From Chitinophagales bacterium (GTDB lineage Bacteria; Bacteroidota; Bacteroidia; Chitinophagales; Chitinophagaceae): DNA of 33,412 bases. The notes under the pieces are model-generated. The model was given only the letters and a program-made list of their open reading frames with translations, searched no databases and was not told where the DNA came from. Positions 7,180 to 16,118 of this stretch are shown piece after piece. The position numbers and the translations under genes were made by a program. How positions within the stretch are numbered: the first letter of the stretch is position 1; every line of letters begins with the position of its first letter. The stretch spans positions 1 through 33,412 of the forward strand of contig JAATFP010000056.1 of assembly GCA_015655125.1 (NCBI GenBank), written 5' to 3'.

Positions 7180-9198
7180 ATGGACGATCTTCATTTTTTC
7201 AACAGGGACATCAGTTGGCTCTCTTTCAACGGAATGGTGTTGGAAGAGGCGGCCCGCGAAACTGTACCGTTGCTGGAACGCATTAATTTTCTCTCAATAT
7301 TTTCTTCAAACCTGGATGAGTTTTACCGCGTTCGCATACCGGCGCTGTTGGCATTGGATAAGATCCGGAAAGACGATAGGAACGTGTATGATAGCGTTAC
7401 AGATATCATCGAAGTGCAGCAGCAACATTTTGGCTCGATATTGAATTCCGTCATTATCCCGGCATTGAAAAATGAACGGATATTTTTATGGCAGGACGAT
7501 GTCATCCCGGAGAAACTTATGCCAGACGTTTCTTCCTATTTTTTTACGCAGGTAGCCGGACTCATCCGCCCCGTTTTGCTGGAAGAAGGAATGGATTTTT
7601 TCCCTGCAAACAATCAATTATACCTTACCGTTAGCGTGCGACAAAAAAAACAGGAAAAGTTGTTTTTGGTAAATGTGCCGGTGAATAATGTTCCGCGTTT
7701 TTTTAAAGTATCAGAACAAGAAGGCGATTATATCATTTTCCTTGAAGATATTATTTGCAGGCACTTACCGCAGGTTTTTCCAAAAGGAGAAATTACCGGT
7801 TGTTATAACATCAAGATCACGCGTGACGCAGAACTCGAACTCAGCGACGAATATGGCGACGATCTTGCCGAAAAAATTGAAAAGCAACTCGTGAAACGCG
7901 ATTTCGGATTCGCATCGCGTTTCCTGTATGCGCCGGGAATACCGTTGCGGCATTTGCAAAAAATAATCCAGTTGTTCAATCTTCATAAAGCATCGGTGAT
8001 CGAAGGCGGGCGGCACCACAACCTGAAGGACCTTGCATCTATTCCGGTTGAAAGGCCATCTCTTTTATATCCGCCATGGCCGCCGGTTCCAGGCGAAATA
8101 AGTCCGGGAGAAAGCCTGTTTGATTCAATTGAAGTAAAGGACCGTATCGTTCATGCACCATACCAGTCATATGATACAATACTGCGCTTTTTTAACGAAG
8201 CGGCAATCGATCCTTCTGTGGAAGAAGTGTATACAACGATGTATCGCATTGCGAAGGATTCAAAGATTGCCCACGCGTTGATCAGCGCTGTAACGAATGG
8301 AAAAAAGGTTTCGGTATTGGTAGAGTTAAAGGCGCGGTTTGATGAAGCCAATAACATTCACTGGGCGAAAGAAATGAAGGCCGCCGGCATCAGGATAATT
8401 TACAGCAGCAATGCGCTGAAAGTTCATGCCAAGATCGCACTGATAAAACGGAAAAATAAAAAGTTGCCCTTCATCGGTCTCCTGGCAACGGGCAACCTCA
8501 ATGAAACAACGGCACGTTTCTATACGGATCATATTTTGATGACTGCGCATCAGCCGATGTTGGCAGAAATGGAACAACTCTTTTCATTTTTAAGCAAAAG
8601 AAAAAAAGTAGAAAAAGAAGATGGCATTCCCTTCCATCACTTGCTGGTGGCGCAATTCAATCTTCAAAACCGGTTCCTGGAACTGATACAGCGCGAAATT
8701 GATCTGGCGAAGCAGGGTTTACCTGCTTTTATTACTATCAAGATGAACAATCTCGAAGAGGAAGTACTTATCGGCAAGTTATATGAAGCATCGTGCGCAG
8801 GTGTTAGCATACATCTTATCGTTAGAAGTATCTGCAGGGTTGTTCCCGGCGTGAAAGATCAAAGCGAAAATATTACGATCAAGAGAATCGTGGATCGTTA
8901 TCTTGAACATGGCCGCATTTTTGTCTTTGGCAATAACAATGATCCCGAGGTATTCATGGGGTCCGCCGATTGGATGAACAGGAACATTTATCGCCGGATA
9001 GAAGTTTGTTTCCCCATATACGACGAACAGATCAGAAAACAGTTGCAGCAAATCCTGGCGCTGCAATGGAAAGACAACGTGCAAGCGGTATATATAGATA
9101 AGAAACTCGATAACGTTCCGGTGAAAGATGGACTTCCAGCTGTCAGGTCGCAGGAAGCCATCCGGCAGTTATTGAGCGTAACATCATTCATCACCTAA
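7180..9198 (+). CDS. ppk1: Polyphosphate kinase 1
   Basis: 672 residues, near the usual length for PPK1. It makes polyphosphate from the gamma phosphate of ATP, reversibly. Landmarks in order: the N-terminal FFNRDISWLSFN and SIFSSNLDEFYRVRIPAL; the middle YQSYDTILRFFNEAAIDPSV; the catalytic HAK motif with His416 (KVHAKIALI), equivalent to the autophosphorylated histidine of the E. coli enzyme; TGNLNETTARFYTDH; and the second catalytic motif with His577 (YLEHGRIFVFGN) followed by GSADWMNRNIYRRIEV. All active-site signatures are intact. It sits between the HD-PycTM gene (12 bp upstream) and a lipoprotein gene (9 bp downstream), so expression is probably coordinated with both. Confidence 0.97.
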   Translation: MDDLHFFNRDISWLSFNGMVLEEAARETVPLLERINFLSIFSSNLDEFYRVRIPALLALDKIRKDDRNVYDSVTDIIEVQQQHFGSILNSVIIPALKNERIFLWQDDVIPEKLMPDVSSYFFTQVAGLIRPVLLEEGMDFFPANNQLYLTVSVRQKKQEKLFLVNVPVNNVPRFFKVSEQEGDYIIFLEDIICRHLPQVFPKGEITGCYNIKITRDAELELSDEYGDDLAEKIEKQLVKRDFGFASRFLYAPGIPLRHLQKIIQLFNLHKASVIEGGRHHNLKDLASIPVERPSLLYPPWPPVPGEISPGESLFDSIEVKDRIVHAPYQSYDTILRFFNEAAIDPSVEEVYTTMYRIAKDSKIAHALISAVTNGKKVSVLVELKARFDEANNIHWAKEMKAAGIRIIYSSNALKVHAKIALIKRKNKKLPFIGLLATGNLNETTARFYTDHILMTAHQPMLAEMEQLFSFLSKRKKVEKEDGIPFHHLLVAQFNLQNRFLELIQREIDLAKQGLPAFITIKMNNLEEEVLIGKLYEASCAGVSIHLIVRSICRVVPGVKDQSENITIKRIVDRYLEHGRIFVFGNNNDPEVFMGSADWMNRNIYRRIEVCFPIYDEQIRKQLQQILALQWKDNVQAVYIDKKLDNVPVKDGLPAVRSQEAIRQLLSVTSFIT

Positions 9199-9207
9199 AA
9201 TAGACGT

Positions 9208-10068
9208 ATGAGAAAGATATTCATTTCCTGTTGCCTGGTGCCCGCATTTCTGGCGATCGTGTCATGCAATATGATCAATAAGAAAAAAGTAGACTCACCA
9301 AATGGTTATGATCTGGGCAGCCCTGAAAAATTCCTGATGCCAGAAAGCCTTTTTGAAATCTCGGGTATTTCATTTCACAACGGGAAACCCGACAGCATTT
9401 ATGCTATCCAGGATGAAGAAGGTAAGTTTTTCAGACTTGCCTGGGGCGTTAAAAAGCAGGCACACACTAAATTTGGCAAAAAAGGCGACTATGAAGATGT
9501 TACCGTTTTTAATGAACAGGCGATCATTTTAAAAAGTAACGGGGTGCTTTATCGTTTTCCTTTTGCAGAAAGATATTCTGAAGAAATAGACAGCGCGCAG
9601 GAATGGAGAGACATACTTCCGGAAGGTGAATATGAAGGTATGTATGGCGATGACAGCACCGGTAAATTATATGTGTTGTGCAAAAATTGTAAATCTGATG
9701 AACAAAAAAAATCGATCACCGGTTATATACTTGATCCGGGTGATTCCATCCGGCCGGCAGGTACGTTCACAATAGATGTGGCTGCAGTGAAAGCTGCCTC
9801 AAAGGAAAAGTTGAAGGGACCGTTCCGTCCCTCTGCTATCGCAAAAAATCCGAAATATGGCCACTGGTATATTTTGTCTTCGGTAAATAAGGCGCTCGTG
9901 GTGACCGACAAAAATTTCACGGTTATCCAAACTATAGATCTCAATGGAAATACTTTCAGTCAACCCGAAGGTCTTGCATTTGACAACGATGGCAACATGT
10001 ATATCTCAAACGAAGGTGATGATCTGACGCAAGGGAATATTCTGAAATTCATCCGCAAAGCGAAATAA
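9208..10068 (+). CDS. SdiA-regulated-family lipoprotein (beta-propeller)
   Basis: 286 residues. A lipoprotein signal ends in AIVSC (Cys20), so the mature protein should be lipid-anchored. The body resembles the SdiA-regulated (PF06977) family: FEISGISFHNGKPDSIYAIQ, then KGDYEDVTVF, EGEYEGMYGD, FRPSAIAKNPKYGHWYIL and SQPEGLAFDNDGNMYISNEG are repeated propeller blades, each with the acidic turn typical of this fold. The family's biochemical function is not settled; related propellers include phytase-like and esterase-like proteins. The ppk1 and phosphoesterase neighbours would fit a phosphate-related role, but no catalytic residue is assigned here. It is spaced 9 bp from ppk1 and 10 bp from the next gene. 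Confidence 0.85.
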   Translation: MRKIFISCCLVPAFLAIVSCNMINKKKVDSPNGYDLGSPEKFLMPESLFEISGISFHNGKPDSIYAIQDEEGKFFRLAWGVKKQAHTKFGKKGDYEDVTVFNEQAIILKSNGVLYRFPFAERYSEEIDSAQEWRDILPEGEYEGMYGDDSTGKLYVLCKNCKSDEQKKSITGYILDPGDSIRPAGTFTIDVAAVKAASKEKLKGPFRPSAIAKNPKYGHWYILSSVNKALVVTDKNFTVIQTIDLNGNTFSQPEGLAFDNDGNMYISNEGDDLTQGNILKFIRKAK

Positions 10069-10078
10069 AATTGTACGA

Positions 10079-13000
10079 ATGAAATATACTTTGTTTCTTT
10101 TATTGTGCTTGTTTTTTACTTCCGGCATACGGGCGCAGGACAGTGTGAAGTACCGTATCATCTTCATCGGCGACGCGGGAGAAATGAATCCCACGCAGGC
10201 GCAGGCGCTTGACCATGCTGCCAATCATATTCTCACCGGGAAAACCATGGTGATGTATCTTGGCGACAATATTTACCCGCACGGTATGGGCCTTGCCGAA
10301 AGCTCCGATGAAGATAAACGCGAAGACATCCGTATCCTTCGTTCGCAATATGAACGTATGCGCGCCAAAGGCGCACCGGTTTATTTTTTACCGGGCAACC
10401 ACGACTGGGATAAAACGGGCGTCGATGGACTCGCGAAGATACAGCGCCAGTGGCGCTTTCTCCAGAGCCGCGGCGATTCATTGCTTAAACTGATTCCTCC
10501 AAACGGGTGTCCTGATCCCGTGGAAATTACCATCAATGATCAACTTGCCATCATCGCTTTCGACAGTGAATGGTGGTTGTTTCCATTTAATAAAATAAAC
10601 AAAGAATGTGAGTGCCAGACGCGCACGGAAATACTGGAAAAACTCGCTTATCTGCGTTATAAGAACCGGAATAAAATAATCCTGCTTGCAGCGCATCACC
10701 CGTTCCAGAGCTACGGACAGCATGGTGGAAAATATTCTTTGAAGGATCATATTTTTCCGTTCACCATCCTCAACCGGCACCTGTATATTCCCTTGCCGGT
10801 CGTAGGTTCGCTGTATCCTTTACTCAAAAGCACTTTATATAACCAGGAAGATATCAAGCATCCGAGATATCAGTTTATGATCAACAACGTTGATGCAGTG
10901 TTTGACAGCTTTCCAAATCTCGTGCATGTGGCGGGGCATGAGCATGGCCTGCAATTCATTAAGGGCAAAACAAACAAGATCCAGATTGTGAGCGGAGCGG
11001 GGGCCAAACATACCAATGCCGTAAAAACCAAATACTCCTTGTTTGCAAAAGCAACGCAGGGTTATGTTACAGCCGATCTGATGCTCGACAGCAGCATGCG
11101 GTTCACCTATTATGAATACATTCCCGACACCATCAAACAGGCGTTCGTATACAATCTTCCGTTTCGCCATGCTGCCGAATACAGCCCGGAATTATACAAG
11201 GCTTTTGCCGGCGACAGCATCACCGTTCAGGTGCATCCCGCATACGATAAAAAAGGACAGTTTCATCGCTGGCTGTTTGGTGAAAATTACCGGAAAGACT
11301 GGGCCGCCAAAGTAACGCTACCTGTCATCCGTATCTCCGAATTTCAGGGCGGCCTCACACCTACGGAACTGGGCGGTGGAAAGCAATCGAAATCACTGCG
11401 CCTCAAAGACAAGACGGGCAACGAATGGGTAATCCGCAGCGTGGAAAAAAATGCTTCAAAAATATTGCCTGCGACCTTGCAGGAATCTTTTGCAAGCGAT
11501 GTGCTGGATGATGCAACCAGCGCACAACATCCATTCTCAGCGCTCGTTGTACCGCCGATCGCCGAAGCTGTAAATGTGCCACATGCCAAACCGATCATAG
11601 GTGTAGTGGCGCCCGACAAGGCTTTGGGCGTTTATGGACTGCTATTCACCAATGAAGTGGTATTGCTTGAAGAACGCGAACCGATCGGCGAATCCGATAA
11701 CACGCAGAAAATGGAACGCAATATTCAAAAAGACAATGCCAACAAAATAGATGCCCGTGAGTTTCTTCGCGCGAGGATGCTGGATATGTACATCGCGGAT
11801 TGGGACAGGCACGAAGACCAGTGGCGCTGGAGAGACTCGGGCGAAGGGAAAGCCAAAAGCTACTTGGCGGTGCCACGTGACCGCGACCAGGTATTTCACG
11901 TGATCCAGGGTGTGTTTCCGAATTTTGCTTCGCGCGAATATGTGATACCGGAACTGGCAGACTTTGGCAAAAAGCTGAAGCGGCCCAGATGGCTCATTTC
12001 TGAAACACGTTTTGCAAACTCATTTCCGGAATCACAGTTTACGCGGGAAGAATGGCTGAAAGAAGTCAATGCCTTTTCTGCGGCGCTCACGGATTCTGTA
12101 TTGGAAACTGCACTTTTAAAATTGCCGCAACCTTCGTATGCAATGCATCATAATGATTTTCTGGCGAAGCTGAAGGCGCGCCGCGACCGGCTCCCGGCCG
12201 CTATGGATAATTATTACCGATTCATACAAAAACGAGTAGATATTAAAACAAGCGACAAAAATGAACTGATCAAAATTTCCGGTACAGCAAATGGCGATAT
12301 GAATGTTCATATTCAACGTATATCCAATAAAGGAAAGGTTACGGAAGAATTGATGGACAAGACTTACTCAAAATCGCTCACCAAAGAACTTCGTATTTAT
12401 GCCGGCAATGGCAATGATAGTGTGGTGATCGACAATAAAAGTTCCAACATAAGATTGCGCATCATCGCCAATACAGACGCAAAAAAGTATAATGTGCTGG
12501 CATCTAAAAATAAAATCAAAGCATATAGTAACCGCTACAATACGATATACTCCGGCGATTCGTCGCGCATAAAAAATACCGTGTCGAACGATAGTCTGAG
12601 TACGGTTTTTACGCCGGTGAATCTTTACAATATCTGGCAGCCGCTCACTTCTTTTGGATTGAACTATGATGATGGCCTCATTCTTGGCGCAGGGGTAAAA
12701 TACACGCACCAGGAAGGATTCCGGAAATATCCTTATGCCAGTATGCACCAGATTTCTGCAGGGCATTCGTTTTCTACGAAAGCGTACCGCATTAAATACA
12801 GCTCGGAATGGATCCATGCTATCAGAAAGGCAGATATCACCATCACTGCATTGGCCAAAGCGCCCAACAACACCATCAACTTTTTTGGCCGTGGCAACGA
12901 AACGGCGTACGACAAAACCGGTAACGACAAAAGATTTTACCGTACGCGTTTCAGCACGTTCCAGGTAGATCCTGCGCTTCGCTGGAGAAATAACAAAACC

Positions 13001-13696
13001 AAAACTTCGTATATCAGCATCGGGCCATCATGGCAATATTATCGTTTTTCGAAAGATGATAATGACGGACGGTTTATCAACAATATTTCGCAGATCGGCT
13101 CTTACGACAGTCTTACCATCGAAAAAAGCAAGATGCACCTGGGTGCGGTACTCATTTATGCACAGGATAAACGAAACAATAGAATATTACCAACCTATGG
13201 AAGTTACATAAATGTCCGGGTTGTGAGTTATGCAGGAATTGGCAAATATGCAAAATCATATGGGCAGATCATCCCGGAACTGGCTTTTTACAAAAATCTC
13301 AACGCCGGCCAGACTATTATTTTGGCAAACCGCACCGGCGGAACCTATACCATCGGATCAACGGCCTTTTACCAGTCGGCCTTCATCGGCGGGCAGGAAA
13401 ATCTGCTAGGTTACCGGCAATATCGCTTCGCAGGGCAACATAGTTTATATAATAATATGGAACTTCGTGTTAAGGCACTTGATGTGGCAAGCTATCTTTT
13501 GCCGGGTCAACTTGGCATTACCGGCTTTTGGGACATTGGCAGAGTGTGGGAAAAACATGACAATTCTGGTAAATGGCACAATGGAGTGGGAGGTGGTATC
13601 TATTTTGCACCTGCATCACTCGTAGCCGTAAATTTTGTGATGGGACACTCCAGCGAAGGGTGGTATCCGTATTTTACATTGGGACTTCGCTTTTAA
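10079..13696 (+). CDS. Secreted metallophosphoesterase fused to a kinase-like middle domain and an Omp85/BamA-type barrel
   Basis: 1205 residues. After a signal peptide (1-19, ending RAQ) comes a calcineurin-like phosphoesterase (about 24-330) with all metal motifs: GDAG (Asp32), LGDN (Asp63), PGNHDWD (Asn106, His107), AAHHPF and AGHEHG. The middle (about 410-760) contains EFLRARMLDMYIADWDRHED, centred on D574-W-D-R-H578; the DRH signature recalls FAM20/HipA-type kinase folds, a suggestion only. The C-terminal 350 residues are beta-strand-rich with the Omp85 signature FIGGQENLLGYRQYRFAG and end in Phe, as outer-membrane barrels do. The phosphoesterase would therefore be tethered at the outer membrane, in the periplasm or outside. 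The gene starts 10 bp after the lipoprotein gene. The substrate is unknown. Confidence 0.88.
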   Translation: MKYTLFLLLCLFFTSGIRAQDSVKYRIIFIGDAGEMNPTQAQALDHAANHILTGKTMVMYLGDNIYPHGMGLAESSDEDKREDIRILRSQYERMRAKGAPVYFLPGNHDWDKTGVDGLAKIQRQWRFLQSRGDSLLKLIPPNGCPDPVEITINDQLAIIAFDSEWWLFPFNKINKECECQTRTEILEKLAYLRYKNRNKIILLAAHHPFQSYGQHGGKYSLKDHIFPFTILNRHLYIPLPVVGSLYPLLKSTLYNQEDIKHPRYQFMINNVDAVFDSFPNLVHVAGHEHGLQFIKGKTNKIQIVSGAGAKHTNAVKTKYSLFAKATQGYVTADLMLDSSMRFTYYEYIPDTIKQAFVYNLPFRHAAEYSPELYKAFAGDSITVQVHPAYDKKGQFHRWLFGENYRKDWAAKVTLPVIRISEFQGGLTPTELGGGKQSKSLRLKDKTGNEWVIRSVEKNASKILPATLQESFASDVLDDATSAQHPFSALVVPPIAEAVNVPHAKPIIGVVAPDKALGVYGLLFTNEVVLLEEREPIGESDNTQKMERNIQKDNANKIDAREFLRARMLDMYIADWDRHEDQWRWRDSGEGKAKSYLAVPRDRDQVFHVIQGVFPNFASREYVIPELADFGKKLKRPRWLISETRFANSFPESQFTREEWLKEVNAFSAALTDSVLETALLKLPQPSYAMHHNDFLAKLKARRDRLPAAMDNYYRFIQKRVDIKTSDKNELIKISGTANGDMNVHIQRISNKGKVTEELMDKTYSKSLTKELRIYAGNGNDSVVIDNKSSNIRLRIIANTDAKKYNVLASKNKIKAYSNRYNTIYSGDSSRIKNTVSNDSLSTVFTPVNLYNIWQPLTSFGLNYDDGLILGAGVKYTHQEGFRKYPYASMHQISAGHSFSTKAYRIKYSSEWIHAIRKADITITALAKAPNNTINFFGRGNETAYDKTGNDKRFYRTRFSTFQVDPALRWRNNKTKTSYISIGPSWQYYRFSKDDNDGRFINNISQIGSYDSLTIEKSKMHLGAVLIYAQDKRNNRILPTYGSYINVRVVSYAGIGKYAKSYGQIIPELAFYKNLNAGQTIILANRTGGTYTIGSTAFYQSAFIGGQENLLGYRQYRFAGQHSLYNNMELRVKALDVASYLLPGQLGITGFWDIGRVWEKHDNSGKWHNGVGGGIYFAPASLVAVNFVMGHSSEGWYPYFTLGLRF

Positions 13697-13698
13697 TT

Positions 13699-16056
13699 AT
13701 GCAAACAAAGATTTTAAATTTAGCGCCAAAAATTCCCGGCGACGCCGACAACGCGGAAACGATGTTGACCTTTAAGCCGTTCTTAAAATTTCTCAAAAGG
13801 CGGCGGGAGAAATCGCTCGGCGTGAGAAACGGATACTTGTCTTATGTGATCGAGCAATTTGAAAAACATCCTGAGCTGCTGGAGCGTATCAGTCCGGAAA
13901 AAGCAGTGGAATACCAGGAACAGTTGCAACTCATATACAACTCCTTATCGCCCCTCACCGAAGATGAAGATTCCCACTACTGGGCATTGAGCCTTCCGTT
14001 GAAGCCCGTATTGTTTTACGCCACCAATGCATTTTCCAATCTCTTATCCGATATCATCAGTTGTAAAACAGGAAAAGTATCAGAGACAACTGTTTCTGAA
14101 GAAGAGATGAAAATTAATCAGTTGCAGTTCCGTTACTCTCTCATACTTGAAAAATGTTTCAATATCCCTTCTTTTTTCAATCGCGAAAAGATCCATGCGA
14201 TGACCGATGAAAAAACAGGGATGAACAAGTTCTATAAAATGAAAATGGATATTCGTTTTATAGAAGTACACACCACGAAGCCGCTTCCTGACATCAATAT
14301 CAAATCCCTTAAGTCACGTACAAGTTACGACCACCAGGATGTGTTGCCTTTATTGCAACGGATAATGCCGCTGGATATGTTTCGTTTTGAAGGATTCGGT
14401 ATCACGCAGATCTCTGATATTACTTCACAGTATGCGATCGACAGCATTAAAAATGCGATCCTCAACACCCTCGATATGGACGAGGATAAATGTTTTGAAA
14501 ATATCACGCGCTCGCTGAAAGCACTTGTGGGACACAACGAGATTGAATTCGGAATATTGCCGTTGCTGCGGGTAAATGGCAATCTTATATTCGACAAAGG
14601 AATGAATTCCGATAGCATGATCGTAAAATTATACGAGCATGAAGACAGCCTTGGAGAGGAAAGCTATCTGCAACTGGCGAAAAGGTATATTGCGGATCCT
14701 AAAATAACCGTTTATAAAGAGATTACCACGGCAGACGAAAAGCGGCAGCCTTTTCTTCGGCTTGTGAAGAAAAAAGGAGTGAAGAGTTATGCATTGCTGC
14801 CGATCTATTTCAACAATTCTTTAGGCGGTGTGTTGGAAATACATTCCAAAGTGCCCGATTTGCTGGGTGATACCATGCTGGCCAAACTCGACCCTGCCAT
14901 GCCTTTGCTGTCTCAACTGGTTAATACAGCTGTTCATTATTTTGAAGATGAGATAGAGCACGTGATCAAAGAAAAGTTTACGTCGGTGCAGCCTTCGGTG
15001 CAATGGAAATTTAATGAAGCCGCCTGGCACTACCTGCGCGATAAGCGCAACACCGATTCCAAAGAAATCGAAGACATAGAATTTGCTTCCGTATATCCTT
15101 TATATGGCGCAGTGGATATCCGTAATTCAACCATCGAACGCAATGCCTCGCTGCGTAAGGATCTCCAGGTGCAATTTACTTTGTTGATCGATGTACTGAA
15201 AGAATTGAAAGGAGCGTCAGGCTTTGGACTCATTGATGAAAAAATATTTTTAAGCCAGCAGTGGCTCGCAAAAGTAAGTGATCCGGAAGGCTTTAACGAG
15301 GAAATACGACTCAATGAATTTTTAGAAAATAATATAGTTCCTTTTTTGTCGAATTTCCAGAAGGGCAACCAGCGCTACGCGGCAATCACCAATAAATATT
15401 TTGAAGCGATCGACGAAGCATCCGGCATTGCCAATGAGCATCGTCGCTCGCTGGAAACATCGATGACCGCGGTGATCTCAGCTGTTAATTTTTACCTTGA
15501 AAGTATGAAAGGTGAAATCCAGCAGGCATATCCTTCGTATTTTGAAAAGTTCAGAACGGATGGTGTGGAGTATGATATTTATATTGGTCAGTCTATTGCC
15601 CCCCACAAGCCTTTCAGCGATATATACCTCAAAAATCTCCGGCTGCTCCAGGTAACATCTATGGCAGCCATTGGAAAATATTCCCATTCGCTGCTCAAAG
15701 GTTTGGTGGTGCCGGTGGAAACTACCCAACTGATCTTCGTACATTCCAATCCCATAGATATCAGGTTCCGAAAGGATGAAAAGCGTTTCGATGTGGAGGG
15801 AGCCTATAATATCCGCTATCACATTGTAAAGAAACGTATCGATAAAATACATATCAACGGTTCTTTGGAAAGATTGACGCAGCCCAACAAGATTGCCATC
15901 GTTTACTTTACAAAACAGGAAGCCGACGAATACAGGGGCTACATCGATTATCTGCAAGGGCAAGGTGTTTTAAAAGACGACATCGAAGACCTGGAACTTG
16001 AAGAAATGCAGGGCGTGAGCGGATTGAAAGCACTTCGGGTAGGGATCGTGATCTAG
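13699..16056 (+). CDS. Large GAF-domain protein of unknown function
   Basis: 785 residues from the ATG at 13699, 2 bp after the barrel gene's stop; the open frame extends further upstream but only through the preceding gene. No signal peptide or membrane helix, so it is probably cytoplasmic. Residues about 275-440 look like a GAF domain, ending with KSYALLPIYFNNSLGGVLEIHSK (362 on). The C-terminal 330 residues contain GAVDIRNSTIERN (Asp473) and FRTDGVEYDIYIG (Asp621), then EGAYNIRYHIVKKRIDK. The DIRNST stretch resembles the first metal-binding loop of class III nucleotidyl cyclases, but the spacing to the next acidic motif is about 148 residues, far beyond that family, so a cyclase is only a weak idea. 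Last gene of the ppk1 operon. Confidence 0.75.
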   Translation: MQTKILNLAPKIPGDADNAETMLTFKPFLKFLKRRREKSLGVRNGYLSYVIEQFEKHPELLERISPEKAVEYQEQLQLIYNSLSPLTEDEDSHYWALSLPLKPVLFYATNAFSNLLSDIISCKTGKVSETTVSEEEMKINQLQFRYSLILEKCFNIPSFFNREKIHAMTDEKTGMNKFYKMKMDIRFIEVHTTKPLPDINIKSLKSRTSYDHQDVLPLLQRIMPLDMFRFEGFGITQISDITSQYAIDSIKNAILNTLDMDEDKCFENITRSLKALVGHNEIEFGILPLLRVNGNLIFDKGMNSDSMIVKLYEHEDSLGEESYLQLAKRYIADPKITVYKEITTADEKRQPFLRLVKKKGVKSYALLPIYFNNSLGGVLEIHSKVPDLLGDTMLAKLDPAMPLLSQLVNTAVHYFEDEIEHVIKEKFTSVQPSVQWKFNEAAWHYLRDKRNTDSKEIEDIEFASVYPLYGAVDIRNSTIERNASLRKDLQVQFTLLIDVLKELKGASGFGLIDEKIFLSQQWLAKVSDPEGFNEEIRLNEFLENNIVPFLSNFQKGNQRYAAITNKYFEAIDEASGIANEHRRSLETSMTAVISAVNFYLESMKGEIQQAYPSYFEKFRTDGVEYDIYIGQSIAPHKPFSDIYLKNLRLLQVTSMAAIGKYSHSLLKGLVVPVETTQLIFVHSNPIDIRFRKDEKRFDVEGAYNIRYHIVKKRIDKIHINGSLERLTQPNKIAIVYFTKQEADEYRGYIDYLQGQGVLKDDIEDLELEEMQGVSGLKALRVGIVI

Positions 16057-16058
16057 TT

Positions 16059-16116
16059 AATAGTCTTTAATGAATAATTGATAAATCCAGTTTGTAACTA
16101 TTCATTAAAAACTATT
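16059..16116. terminator. Bidirectional hairpin between convergent genes
   Basis: An 18-base arm at 16059-16076 pairs with 16099-16116 at 17 of 18 positions, with a 22-base loop, in the 62-bp gap between the GAF gene (+) and the reductase gene (-). The arms are A/T rich on both sides, as expected for a two-way terminator. Confidence 0.6.
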
Positions 16117-16118
16117 GG

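Noticed and set aside
13573..13698. Longer N-terminus for the GAF protein
   Set aside because: These 42 codons overlap the barrel gene in another frame and read as low-quality, Cys/Arg-rich sequence; the ATG at 13699 directly after the upstream stop is a better start.
5938..16056. Complete Pycsar phage-defence system
   Set aside because: A PycTM domain is present but no convincing pyrimidine cyclase; the DIRNST motif in the GAF protein has the wrong spacing, so a full Pycsar system is not claimed.
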